Assembly: GCA_036262035.1 (NCBI GenBank)
Contig: DATAJS010000031.1
Span: forward strand, 124,001 to 188,000
DNA length: 64,000 bases
Source of the DNA: Burkholderiales bacterium
GTDB lineage: Bacteria > Pseudomonadota > Gammaproteobacteria > Burkholderiales > SG8-41
Direction: 5' to 3'
The notes below the pieces were generated by a model, which did no database searches, was not told where the DNA came from, and worked only from the letters and a program-made list of their open reading frames with translations. The position numbers and the translations under genes were made by a program. Every line of letters begins with the position of its first letter. The stretch's first letter is position 1. Positions 1 through 7,732 of this stretch are shown here, one piece after another.

Positions 1-536
1 CGGTGATAGCACTGGCGCGCGTGTATGACGTCGAGCGCGTCGAGGAGCTGCACGAGCAGACTCATGAGCCACGGCTCCTCGGGCGCCCTGCCCATCCGGC
101 GCAGCGCTTCCTTGAGCGTCGCACCTTCGTAGTACGGCATCGCCATGTATGCGGTGCCGTTCGCTTCCCAGAAACGATAGACCTTCACGAGCGAGGGATG
201 ATCGAACTGCGCGAGCAGCTTCGCTTCGTTGACGAAGCTGCGCAGCCCCAGCGCGAACGTCTCCTCGTAGCGCGGCGATTTCACCAGCACCGAGACGCCG
301 CCCTCGCGCTGCGCGAGCGTCGCAGGCATGTATTCCTTGAGCGCGATGCTGCGGTCGAGCGAATGATCGTACGCGAGATAGACGATGCCGAAGCCGCCTT
401 CGCCGACCAGGCCGCGCACTTCGAACTCGCCGAGGCGCGTGCCGACCGGCAGCGCGTTGCTGGTCTCGGGCGCGGGCGCGGCCCCGCCGCGCGGCGGCAG
501 CATCGTCCGGTCGTCTTCGGGCGGCAGCGCCGGCAC
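1..536 (-). CDS. Serine/threonine protein kinase, N-terminal part (cut by window edge)
   Basis: Cytoplasmic Hanks-type kinase that would phosphorylate Ser/Thr on partner proteins. Only about 178 N-terminal residues are present. A Pro/Ala-rich leader is followed by a glycine loop GEGGFG (45-50), the ATP-anchoring Lys in ALKEY (Lys67) and a stretch ending IHARQCYH, which should run into the HRD catalytic loop just beyond the edge. I chose the GTG at 536 because GGAGGG lies just upstream and the spacing is good. That Shine-Dalgarno sequence lies inside the last codons of the preceding sensor gene, whose stop is at 542-544, so the two genes are probably translationally coupled. The family call is firm; the substrate is unknown and the C-terminal domains cannot be seen. 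Confidence 0.88.
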   Translation of the reverse strand, partial: MPALPPEDDRTMLPPRGGAAPAPETSNALPVGTRLGEFEVRGLVGEGGFGIVYLAYDHSLDRSIALKEYMPATLAQREGGVSVLVKSPRYEETFALGLRSFVNEAKLLAQFDHPSLVKVYRFWEANGTAYMAMPYYEGATLKEALRRMGRAPEEPWLMSLLVQLLDALDVIHARQCYH

Positions 537-541
537 CCTGG

Positions 542-1411
542 TCAGCCCTCCAGCATTTTCATCGCTTTTTCGAGGCTGCGGCGCATGCGGTTGAACGACG
601 CGCCGAGCACGCCGATCTCGTCCTGCGCTTTCGCCTGGAACTCCGGCAGGTCGAAGTTGCCGGTGCTCACTTCGTCCGCGGCGCGCGCCATGTCGCGTAT
701 CGGGCGCACGATCATGCTGTTCAGCATCACGTTGAGCGCGATGAACACGAACAGGAAGACCGCCGCGAGCGACCCCATGAACGTGACGAACGCGCGGTTG
801 GCGTTGTGGATGGGCAGCGCGGTCGGTACCGACACGACCTGAGCGCCGATGACATCGTTCAGCTTCCAGCCGAAGCCGTTCACTTCGCCGTAAAGCGCGA
901 CCATCGATTTCGGTGCGACCGCCGGCGTGCTGTGGCACACCAGGCAGCCCGGCTCGACGTGGATCGGGCGCGCGACGAACATCGAGCGCCCGGTCGGCGT
1001 GTCGCGCTCGCCGACGATCTCGGGCTTGTCGCGGTGGTTCTTGAACGCCGTCACGATGTCGACTTCCCAGTCGGTCGCACGGTTGCGGGGGTTCGTCGGA
1101 TTCAGCGTGGCTTCCTTGTAGCCGTAGTCCGGATAGTTCTTGCGCAGCGCACCCATCGTCTCGGTCGCGGCATACGCCGGCACCGATTGCGGCAGGAAGG
1201 TCGTCGCCATCAAAGGCTCGAGCTGCGGGCGCACTTCCTTGCTCGTGAAGCCGCGGATCGCGAGGGCCGCTTCCATCATGACGCGGGCGTTGCGCACGAT
1301 CTCGCCGCGCGCGTTGCGCTGCAGGAGCTCGTACGATATCCAGCCGGCGACCACGAAGCCCAGGAAAAATACCAGCACCAGCACGATATTGAATTTGAGT
1401 CTTAAGCCCAT
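542..1411 (-). CDS. DUF3365 heme-binding sensor with HAMP domain
   Basis: Membrane sensor of 289 residues. It has TM1 (about 9-28), a periplasmic DUF3365 (Tll0287-like) domain with a c-type heme motif CLVCH (156-160), TM2 (about 207-232) and a HAMP linker (about 233-288). It ends straight after the HAMP, with no kinase, cyclase or methyl-accepting output domain. The ATG at 1411 follows a G-rich Shine-Dalgarno sequence. The Ser/Thr kinase starts 5 bases after the stop, so I infer that the heme-bound state (redox or gas) is relayed to that kinase. The family, heme motif and HAMP are seen; the signalling partnership is inference. Confidence 0.85.
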   Translation of the reverse strand: MGLRLKFNIVLVLVFFLGFVVAGWISYELLQRNARGEIVRNARVMMEAALAIRGFTSKEVRPQLEPLMATTFLPQSVPAYAATETMGALRKNYPDYGYKEATLNPTNPRNRATDWEVDIVTAFKNHRDKPEIVGERDTPTGRSMFVARPIHVEPGCLVCHSTPAVAPKSMVALYGEVNGFGWKLNDVIGAQVVSVPTALPIHNANRAFVTFMGSLAAVFLFVFIALNVMLNSMIVRPIRDMARAADEVSTGNFDLPEFQAKAQDEIGVLGASFNRMRRSLEKAMKMLEG

Positions 1412-1477
1412 CTGACCCCCGTTGAGGCGCGTCTGTGGCGGCGTTTGCGAATTATTCCACGTTGTACACTGCGACCG

Positions 1478-2197
1478 ATGAACCCGGCAAAAAGATTCGA
1501 AATCTTCCGGCGCCTGCGCGAAGCCGACCCCACACCTGCGACCGAGCTCGAGCACGAGACCCCTTTCGAGCTGCTCGTCTCGGTGATCCTCTCGGCGCAG
1601 GCGACCGACAAGAGCGTGAACATCGCCACGCGCGAGCTGTACCGGAAAGCCAATACGCCCGCGAAGATACTCGCCTTGGGCACGTCGGGTCTCGAGGAGT
1701 ACATCAAGACCATCGGTCTCTATCGCGCCAAGGCGAAGAACGTCATCGAGACGTGCCGGCTGCTCATCGAGAAGCACGGCGGGGACGTGCCCCGCTCTCG
1801 CGAAGAGCTGGAAGCTCTGCCCGGCGTCGGCCGCAAGACCGCCAACGTCGTCCTCAACGTGGCCTTCGGCGAGCCCACGATCGCGGTCGACACGCACATA
1901 TTCCGGGTGTCCAACCGCACCGGTCTCGCTCCGGGCAAGGACCCGCTGGAAGTCGAGCTGCGGCTCAACAAGTTCGTGCCGGAGGAGTTCAGGCTGCACG
2001 CGCACCACTGGCTGATCCTCCACGGGCGCTATGTGTGCATCGCGCGCAAGCCGAAATGCCCCGAGTGCATCATCCGCGACCTGTGTGAATACCGGGACAA
2101 GACCAGGCCGGAAGAGACCGAAGAGAAGCCTACGCTGGCGCAGCAGATGAAGGGCGGAACGCCGAAGGCGGGCGGGAAGTCCAAGGCGAAACGCTAG
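1478..2197 (+). CDS. nth: Endonuclease III (DNA glycosylase/AP lyase)
   Basis: Base-excision repair enzyme that removes oxidised pyrimidines and cleaves abasic sites. The 239-residue protein matches the family length. The helix-hairpin-helix LPGVGRK places the catalytic Lys at 120, and VDTH places the catalytic Asp at 138. Cys187, 194, 197 and 203 form the C-x6-C-x2-C-x5-C [4Fe-4S] site. All these positions equal those I recall for the E. coli enzyme, which fixes the start at the ATG at 1478. No Shine-Dalgarno sequence is visible, and TACACT (1465-1470) is a possible -10, so the mRNA may be leaderless. The lysine-rich C-terminus is slightly longer than usual. Divergent from the DUF3365 gene. 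Confidence 0.97.
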   Translation: MNPAKRFEIFRRLREADPTPATELEHETPFELLVSVILSAQATDKSVNIATRELYRKANTPAKILALGTSGLEEYIKTIGLYRAKAKNVIETCRLLIEKHGGDVPRSREELEALPGVGRKTANVVLNVAFGEPTIAVDTHIFRVSNRTGLAPGKDPLEVELRLNKFVPEEFRLHAHHWLILHGRYVCIARKPKCPECIIRDLCEYRDKTRPEETEEKPTLAQQMKGGTPKAGGKSKAKR

Positions 2198-2245
2198 ACG
2201 TTCCGACTCTGTTACGCCTCACTCCTTACGCCTCCGCCCCACGCC

Positions 2246-2665
2246 GTGTTCAGCCCCTCCCGTGACCAGGCCCGCAGCTTTTTCTTCGACACGTGGGAGA
2301 AGTACCGCAACGGGCAGCCGCTGTCGCCGCTGGAGAAGATCGCGCTCGACGTGATGCTGCTGCATCCCGAGTACCACACCGTGCTGGACGACCGCGCGCA
2401 GTCTCAGTCGCGCGATTACGGTCCGGAAGGCGGCGCGATGAATCCGTTTCTCCACCTGTCGCTGCACCTCGCCATCGAAGAGCAGCTTTCGATCGACCAG
2501 CCGCCGGGGATACGCGCGAGCTTCGAGGCGCTCGCGGCGAAGATGGGCGAGCACGACGCGAAACACCGCGTGCTCGAATGCCTGGGAGAGACGATCTGGC
2601 AGGCGCAGCGCACCGGCACTGCGCCTGATCAGGAAGCTTACCTGGCGTGTATCAGACGCTCCTAG
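2246..2665 (+). CDS. DUF1841 family protein
   Basis: Small cytoplasmic protein of 139 residues. The opening FSPSRDQARSFFFDTWEKY and the central MNPFLHLSLHLAIEEQLSID are the hallmarks of DUF1841, a proteobacterial family of unknown function. The start is GTG at 2246, giving the family's usual N-terminus; no other in-frame start fits. It follows nth by about 50 bases on the same strand and may be co-transcribed with it. No catalytic motif is recognised. Confidence 0.85.
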   Translation: MFSPSRDQARSFFFDTWEKYRNGQPLSPLEKIALDVMLLHPEYHTVLDDRAQSQSRDYGPEGGAMNPFLHLSLHLAIEEQLSIDQPPGIRASFEALAAKMGEHDAKHRVLECLGETIWQAQRTGTAPDQEAYLACIRRS

Positions 2666-2712
2666 GCACCCACATGTCGCACGTAGCGCCGCCAGGCGCT
2701 TGAGCGCGCCTT

Positions 2713-2728
2713 TGCGCCCGAAGGCGCA
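2713..2728. terminator. GC-rich hairpin between convergent genes
   Basis: TGCGCC and GGCGCA can pair as a 6-bp stem around a CGAA tetraloop. It lies between the ends of the DUF1841 gene and the oppositely oriented cytochrome gene. No T-run follows on either strand, so it may only stabilise 3' ends. Confidence 0.35.
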
Positions 2729-2755
2729 TAGCGCCGGAGGAGCGGCGTAGAACTT

Positions 2756-3094
2756 TCAGTGCTTGACGAGGTAGGAATTCTTCCGGGTCACCAGCCCCTG
2801 CTGGCTCGAGAAGTACGCGGCGAGGTCTTCCATGTCGCGCTGGCTCAGCGGTGCCGCCTGCGGTCCCATGATCGGGTTCTTGCGCTTGCCCGATTTGTAA
2901 TCGTTCATCGCCTTGACGAGGTAATCGTAGTACTGGCCGGCGAGCTTCGGGAAATCGGCGGTGGCGCTGTTGCCGTCGGCGCCGTGGCACGCCGCGCACG
3001 TGCGGGACTTCTCCTTGCCAGCGTCCGGGTTGCCCGCGTAGGCCGAACCGCAGCCGAGAATCGCGACGAGGCCGAAGAGTGCGAGTTTGTTCAT
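2756..3094 (-). CDS. Class I cytochrome c, small exported
   Basis: Periplasmic monoheme electron carrier of 112 residues. It has a signal peptide (about 1-20), heme motif CAACH (33-37) and a likely distal Met in NPIMGP (Met75). The signal peptide contains ILGC, so a lipidated form is possible but weak. It resembles the cytochrome c553/c4-half family (LAGQYYDYLVKAMNDYKSG, DMEDLAAYFSSQ). It starts 10 bases after the stop of a second cytochrome c gene, with AGGA in between, so the two form an operon. The redox partner is unknown. Confidence 0.9.
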   Translation of the reverse strand: MNKLALFGLVAILGCGSAYAGNPDAGKEKSRTCAACHGADGNSATADFPKLAGQYYDYLVKAMNDYKSGKRKNPIMGPQAAPLSQRDMEDLAAYFSSQQGLVTRKNSYLVKH

Positions 3095-3104
3095 TCGTAG
3101 CGTC

Positions 3105-3611
3105 CTAGCGGGAAGCCGACTGCGTCGTGCCGGTGGAAAAGAAAGCGGCGAGATCCGCCATGTCCTGATCGGAAAGGCCTGCGGCGATCCCGCGCATCGA
3201 CGGATGGGTGCGCTCGCCGGACTTGTACGCGTGCAGGGCTTTCACGATGTAAGCGGCGTGCTGCCCGTCGAGCCTGGGCACGTGGTAGACCGAGGGGAAC
3301 GCGGTCTTGTAACCCGGGATGCTGTGGCAGCCGGCGCACATCGAAGACTTGGTGCGCCCGGCAGCGGCGTTGCCCTGCGTCGTGCCGGCGGTCTGCTGCG
3401 CGGCGGCCTGGGTCTGAGCGGCCGCGGGCGTCGCGGGTGCGGGCGCAGGCTGCGGTGCTGCCTGCGGCGGGGTGCCGGCCTGCGTTTCGGGCAATGCCTT
3501 TGCAGTGCCTTCGGTCGGAGCTTTGCCCTGCTCGGCCGCATACACCGACGCGGCCAGCGTGAGTGCAGCGCACAGCGCGCCGATCATGCTGGTAGTTTTC
3601 ATGTGAGCCAT
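3105..3611 (-). CDS. Class I cytochrome c with Ala/Pro/Gln-rich linker
   Basis: Exported monoheme cytochrome, 168 residues from the ATG at 3611; an ATG three codons later is also possible. A signal peptide (about 1-26) is followed by a low-complexity Ala/Pro/Gln/Thr segment (about 40-85), then heme motif CAGCH (92-96) and a probable Met ligand in HPSMRG. The second half is clearly related to the downstream 112-residue cytochrome (YIVKALHAYKSGERTHPSM, DMADLAAFFSTG), so the pair probably arose by duplication. The flexible linker may let the heme domain reach partners from a membrane anchor or complex. No strong Shine-Dalgarno sequence decides the start. Confidence 0.85.
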   Translation of the reverse strand: MAHMKTTSMIGALCAALTLAASVYAAEQGKAPTEGTAKALPETQAGTPPQAAPQPAPAPATPAAAQTQAAAQQTAGTTQGNAAAGRTKSSMCAGCHSIPGYKTAFPSVYHVPRLDGQHAAYIVKALHAYKSGERTHPSMRGIAAGLSDQDMADLAAFFSTGTTQSASR

Positions 3612-3669
3612 TGTTGTGATGATGCGGCCGCGTGACATCCGAGCCGCGGGTCGAAAAACCGGACTCGCG

Positions 3670-3675
3670 ATTATA
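3670..3675 (-). promoter_or_regulatory. Candidate -10 box for the cytochrome pair
   Basis: A perfect TATAAT on the minus strand, about 60 bases upstream of the cytochrome start at 3611. No good -35 is visible at 17 bases, so an activator may be needed. Assignment by position only. Confidence 0.4.
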
Positions 3676-3692
3676 CCGAAAAAGGCCGCCTC

Positions 3693-3722
3693 GTTGCCGC
3701 GCCTTCCTGCATCGCACATAAT
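3693..3722 (+). promoter_or_regulatory. Candidate promoter for the SulP gene
   Basis: TTGCCG (3693-3698) and CATAAT (3717-3722) are separated by 18 bases. GGAGG follows at 3731-3735, then the GTG start at 3751. The boxes are close to sigma-70 consensus but not perfect. Confidence 0.4.
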
Positions 3723-3750
3723 CGGACGCAGGAGGCGGGATACCTTTTAA

Positions 3751-5577
3751 GTGACGTTCAGACAGGCTTACATCGCTCGCGTATCGCCGCATCTATCGCG
3801 GCTGCTTCCGTTCCTGCATTGGTGGCCGCGCGTAAATCGCGTGACGCTGCGCTCCGACGCGATCGCGGGACTGATCGGCGCGATCGTCGTGCTGCCACAG
3901 GGTGTCGCGTTCGCCACGATCGCCGGCATGCCTCCGGAGTACGGGCTCTACGCGGCGATCGTTCCCGCCATCGTCGCGGCGCTGTTCGGGTCGAGCTGGC
4001 ACCTCGTGTCGGGTCCGACGACCGCGATCTCGATCGTCATCTACTCGACGATGTCGACTCTGGCGGAGCCTTTCACCCCCGCCTACGTCGAGCTCGTGCT
4101 GCTGGCGACCTTCCTCACCGGAGTGTTCCAGCTCGCCATGGGTCTCGGGCGCATGGGCGTGCTCGTCAACTTCATCTCGCACACCGTCGTCGTCGGATTC
4201 ACCGCAGGCGCCGGGTTGCTGATCATCGGAACGCAGATCCAGCACTTCTTCGGCATCGAGATGGCGCGCGGCATGTCGTTCGCCGAATCGGTCCACGCGT
4301 TCGCCACGCGCTTCGACGAGATCGACTGGTACGTGACGCTGGTCGGGCTGGTGACGCTGCTCACCGCGACCGCGGTGAGACGCCGCTACCCGAAGTTTCC
4401 GTACATGATCGCCGCGATGCTGGTCGGCAGCCTGTTCGCGCTCGCGCTGTCGGCGATTCCCGGTCTGATCGATTACAAGATCCCGACGGTCAAGGCGCTC
4501 TCTGCGGCGCTGCCGCAATTCTCGATGCCGCCCTTCACGCTCGAAGGCCTGCGCAAGACCGCGTCGATCGCGGTGGCGATCACGATGCTCGGCCTCACCG
4601 AAGCGGTCTCGATCGCTCGCGCGATCGCCCTGCGCTCGGAGCAGCGCGTCAACGGCAACCAGGAATTCATCGGCCAGGGCCTGTCGAACCTCGCCGGCAG
4701 CTTCTTCTCCGCGTACGCCTCGAGCGGCTCGTTCAACCGGAGCGGCCTGAACTACGAGGCCGGCGCGAAGACGCCGCTCGCGTCGGTGTTCGCCGCGGTC
4801 GCCCTTGTCGCGATATTGCTGCTCGTCGCCCCCTACGCGCGCTTCCTGCCGGTGCCGACGATGGCGGCGATCCTGTTCCTAGTGGCGTGGGCGCTGATCG
4901 ACTTCAAGGCGATACGCAGCATCCTGCGCACCAGCCGCTCGGAGACCGCGGTGCTGGTCGTGACGCTGTTCGCGACGCTCACCGCGCAGCTCGAGTTCGC
5001 CATCTACATCGGCGTGCTGCTCTCGCTCATGCTGTATCTGTCGCGCACGTCGCGCCCGCGCATCGTCGACGTCAAGCCCGACCCGGCGGAGCACAGCTAT
5101 CTCTTCACGACGCAGAGCGGGCTGCCCGACTGCCCGCAGATCAAGATCGTGAGGATCAACGGCTCGATCTTCTTCGGCGCGGTCGATCACGTGCAGCGCA
5201 TCCTGCAGGAGATCGACACCGACAAGCCCACGCAGAAGCACCTGCTGATCGACGCGACCGGCGTCAACTTCATCGACGTCGCCGGCGCGGAGATGCTCGC
5301 GGTCGAGGCGAAGCGCAGGCGCAGGCTCGGCGGCGGCCTCTACCTGTACCGGGTCAACGAGGAAGTTCGCAAGCTTCTCGAGCGCGGCGGCTACCTCGCC
5401 GAGATCGGCAAGGACAACATCTTCCCGGTGAAGGCGCGCGCAGTCGGCTTCATCTATCCGAAGATCGACACCGAGATCTGCCGCACGTGCCCGGTGCAGA
5501 TCTTCCGCGAGTGCCGCACGGCGCTGCCCAACGGCGAGGCGCGTGAGTCGCCGCGCGTCGTATCCGCCGTCACCTAA
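3751..5577 (+). CDS. SulP family anion transporter with STAS domain
   Basis: Inner-membrane anion transporter (SLC26/SulP family) of 608 residues. The N-terminal core has many membrane segments and the family signature region (LPQGVAFATIAGMPPEYGLYAAIVP, about 50-75). The cytoplasmic STAS domain spans about 430-560 (LLIDATGVNFIDVAGAEML). Substrate is usually sulfate, but bicarbonate or other anions are possible and cannot be told from sequence. The tail carries an unusual C-x2-C-x7-C group (577, 580, 588), which could bind metal or sense redox. GTG start at 3751; the GGAGG lies rather far upstream. The stop overlaps the next start as TAATG. Confidence 0.93.
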   Translation: MTFRQAYIARVSPHLSRLLPFLHWWPRVNRVTLRSDAIAGLIGAIVVLPQGVAFATIAGMPPEYGLYAAIVPAIVAALFGSSWHLVSGPTTAISIVIYSTMSTLAEPFTPAYVELVLLATFLTGVFQLAMGLGRMGVLVNFISHTVVVGFTAGAGLLIIGTQIQHFFGIEMARGMSFAESVHAFATRFDEIDWYVTLVGLVTLLTATAVRRRYPKFPYMIAAMLVGSLFALALSAIPGLIDYKIPTVKALSAALPQFSMPPFTLEGLRKTASIAVAITMLGLTEAVSIARAIALRSEQRVNGNQEFIGQGLSNLAGSFFSAYASSGSFNRSGLNYEAGAKTPLASVFAAVALVAILLLVAPYARFLPVPTMAAILFLVAWALIDFKAIRSILRTSRSETAVLVVTLFATLTAQLEFAIYIGVLLSLMLYLSRTSRPRIVDVKPDPAEHSYLFTTQSGLPDCPQIKIVRINGSIFFGAVDHVQRILQEIDTDKPTQKHLLIDATGVNFIDVAGAEMLAVEAKRRRRLGGGLYLYRVNEEVRKLLERGGYLAEIGKDNIFPVKARAVGFIYPKIDTEICRTCPVQIFRECRTALPNGEARESPRVVSAVT

Positions 5578-6137
5578 TGGGCAAGCGCCTCAGCCGGATC
5601 TATACGCGCACCGGCGACGACGGCACGACCGCCCTCGCCGACGGCTCGCGTGCGGCGAAGGATTCGCCGCGCATCACGGCGATCGGGGAAGTCGACGAGC
5701 TCAACAGCGCGCTCGGCGTTCTGCTTTGCGAAGCGCTGCCTGCGCCCGTTCGCGGCGCGCTCGCCGGCGTGCAGCACGATCTCTTCGATCTCGGCGGCGA
5801 GCTGAGCGTGCCGGGGCATACGATCATCGCCGACTCCCACGTCGCGCGGCTCGAAAGAGCGCTCGACGCGCTCAACGAGGCGCTCCCGGCGCTCGAGGAT
5901 TTCATCCTGCCCGGCGGCTCGCACGCCGCCGCCGCGGCCCACCTCGCGCGCGCGGTCTGCCGCAGGGCCGAGCGCGCGCTGGTCACACTTGCGCGCGAAG
6001 AGCATGTTGCGCCGCCGCTGCTGCAGTATCTGAACCGGTTGTCGGATCTGCTGTTCGTCGCGGCGCGGGCGATCAACGCCGAGAGCGGGCACGGGGATGT
6101 GCTGTGGCAGCAAGGAAAGAACAGGTCGAAGGAGTGA
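5577..6137 (+). CDS. pduO: Cob(I)alamin adenosyltransferase, PduO type
   Basis: Transfers the adenosyl group of ATP to cob(I)alamin, making coenzyme B12. 186 residues, full length. The ATP-binding motif RIYTRTGDDGTT (7-18), the GEVDELNSALG helix and FILPGGSHAAAAAHLARAVCRRAERAL are typical of the trimeric PduO family. Start ATG overlaps the SulP stop (TAATG). The stop TGA (6135-6137) is the first TGA of the adjacent 15-bp repeat cluster, so a repeat insertion may have reset the C-terminus. The next gene, convergent, is a BtuF-like corrinoid-binding protein, which supports a B12 salvage role. Confidence 0.95.
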   Translation: MGKRLSRIYTRTGDDGTTALADGSRAAKDSPRITAIGEVDELNSALGVLLCEALPAPVRGALAGVQHDLFDLGGELSVPGHTIIADSHVARLERALDALNEALPALEDFILPGGSHAAAAAHLARAVCRRAERALVTLAREEHVAPPLLQYLNRLSDLLFVAARAINAESGHGDVLWQQGKNRSKE

Positions 6138-6260
6138 CGGGTAAAGCGGTGACGGATAGTGCGGTGACGGATAAGGCGGTGACGAAAGGCGTGCGCGGCG
6201 TTCGATCCCGTCACCGTTTCATCCGTCACTGTTTCACCCGTCACCGCTTTACCCGTCACC
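6134..6260. repeat. 15-bp-period inverted repeat cluster (VTD family, copy 1)
   Basis: Four direct units of the form GTGACGGRTAARGCG (6134-about 6190) are followed, after a short GC-rich centre, by about four reverse-complement units (6208-6260). RNA from either strand could fold into a long imperfect hairpin. It lies between convergent pduO and btuF and supplies both stop codons, since each GTGACGG contains TGA. Related copies are at 22523-22632 and 41571-41702. Confidence 0.85.
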
Positions 6261-7122
6261 TTTTCCGCACCTCGTCGAGCTCCTCACACACCACCCTGGC
6301 CCCCTGCGCGATCCTCGGCGTCTGCCGCTGAATCAAGTCCGGCGGCACGTAGCGCACCGGAAGAGCGCGCAGGCCGGAGACCGGCAGCGCGGCCCACGAC
6401 GCCGCGAACTCTTCGCGCCTCACCGCCGAGCTTCCGCCGAGCACGACCTGAGGGCGCGCTTTGATCACTGCCTCGAGCGACACCGCGGGCGTGAGCACCG
6501 GCGCGTCGCGGAAGACGTTGCGGCCGCCGCAGAGCGCGATGACGTCGCTGATGACGTGATCGCCGTTGACGGTGAGGAGCGGCCGGTTCCAGATCTCGTA
6601 GAACACCGCCACCGTTCGACGCCCGCCGTAACGCCGGCGCAAGTCGGCGAGATCGCGCTCGAAAGCCGAGGCCGCGGCTTCCGCTACACGCGCCGTGCCC
6701 GCGAGCGTGCCGAGCGTGCGCAGGAGACGCGCGATGTCGCCGAGCCGCCGCGCTTCGGTGACGAACACCGGCAAGCCCAGCGACTTCAGACGCTCGACGT
6801 CCCCGGCGGGATTGCCGCTGCGCCAGGCGAGCACGAGATCGGGCTGGAGCGCGAGCACGCGCTCGACGTCGATGCGGCTCGCGTCGCCGACCTGCGGCAG
6901 CTTCGACGCTTCGGGCGGGTAATCGCTGTAGCGGACCGCAGCCGCGAGATTTCCCCCCGCCCCGGCCGCGAAGGCGAGCTCGACGAGGTTGGGCGAGAGC
7001 GCGACGATGCGCTTCGCGGGCGCGCGGAGCTCGAACGCGTCGCCGCGATCGTCGCGCAGCGTGGCGGCAGTGGAGACGAGAGGAATGCCGACTGCGGCGC
7101 AGAGCAGCGCCGAGCGGCGCAG
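6256..7122 (-). CDS. btuF: Corrinoid (vitamin B12) ABC-type periplasmic binding protein
   Basis: Periplasmic receptor that hands cobalamin to a BtuCD importer. It has the PF01497 helical-backbone fold pattern: RIVALSPNLVELAFAAGAG, DLVLAWRSGNP, YEIWNRPLLTVNGDHVISDVIALCGGRNVF. A signal peptide (LRRSALLCAAVGIPLVSTAA) begins near 7122. The start is uncertain. The only ATG in frame is at 7311, which would overlap the upstream gene by about 180 bases, so I place the start at CTG 7122. The stop TGA lies in the repeat cluster shared with pduO. No membrane or ATPase subunit is adjacent. A related iron-chelate receptor cannot be excluded, but the pduO neighbour favours B12. Confidence 0.8.
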   Translation of the reverse strand: MRRSALLCAAVGIPLVSTAATLRDDRGDAFELRAPAKRIVALSPNLVELAFAAGAGGNLAAAVRYSDYPPEASKLPQVGDASRIDVERVLALQPDLVLAWRSGNPAGDVERLKSLGLPVFVTEARRLGDIARLLRTLGTLAGTARVAEAAASAFERDLADLRRRYGGRRTVAVFYEIWNRPLLTVNGDHVISDVIALCGGRNVFRDAPVLTPAVSLEAVIKARPQVVLGGSSAVRREEFAASWAALPVSGLRALPVRYVPPDLIQRQTPRIAQGARVVCEELDEVRKR

Positions 7123-7130
7123 CGCGGAAG

Positions 7131-7676
7131 CTACGAGAGCGCGCTTTCCATGTAGCGCATCAGCTTCGCGCTGGTCTGGCGCAGCCGCGCCGAGAGCATG
7201 GTGACGAGCTTCACCAGGATCTTGGAGCCGAGCTGGGGGCGCTCGAGGATGATCTTCGCCATGTTGTCGCGCGTGAGCACCGAAAACGTCGTCGCCTGCG
7301 TGGTGCGGCATGTCGCGAAGCGCGGCTCGCCGTCGATCATCGACATCTCGCCGATGGTGGTGCCGGCGCCGACCGTCGTCATGTGCTGGAGCTCGCGCTG
7401 CATGCCGCGCTTCAGGATGTCGACCTCGCCGCGGATGATGAGCAGCATGTAGTCGCCGACATCGCCTTCGCGGATGATGGTCTCGTTCGCCTGCGCGCGA
7501 TACACGCCCATGTACTCGGCCAGCGCTTTCACGTCGTCGCGCGTGAACTCGGAGAACAGCGGAGCGCGGCCGAGCAGCGTCGAGAGCTCTTCCGCGACCT
7601 CGGCGCTGTCGGCGACGCGCTCGAAGCGATGAAGAATCTCGTTCTCGGCCGGGAACTTGAGGTCGTCCTGCACCAT
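7131..7676 (-). CDS. Cyclic-nucleotide-binding domain protein without DNA-binding domain
   Basis: Cytoplasmic protein of 181 residues. A cNMP-binding beta-roll occupies about 35-155 (FTRDDVKALAEYMGVYRAQANETIIREGDVGDYMLLIIRGEVDI, TIGEMSMIDGEPRFATCRTT). The phosphate-binding cassette GEMSMIDGEPRFATC resembles that of CRP-like proteins. The C-terminal helix is short and there is no helix-turn-helix, so it is not a transcription factor by itself and probably acts through protein contacts. It is followed by the btuF gene with almost no gap. Confidence 0.85.
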   Translation of the reverse strand: MVQDDLKFPAENEILHRFERVADSAEVAEELSTLLGRAPLFSEFTRDDVKALAEYMGVYRAQANETIIREGDVGDYMLLIIRGEVDILKRGMQRELQHMTTVGAGTTIGEMSMIDGEPRFATCRTTQATTFSVLTRDNMAKIILERPQLGSKILVKLVTMLSARLRQTSAKLMRYMESALS

Positions 7677-7732
7677 CGTTCTAACCCCCTAAGGCTTATT
7701 CCCCTGTTCTAGTGTAACAGCGCCGGCTTCGG

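Noticed and set aside
6134-6260. Possible CRISPR array
   Set aside because: Units are 15 bp and contiguous, without spacers, and appear in opposed arms; no cas gene is near.
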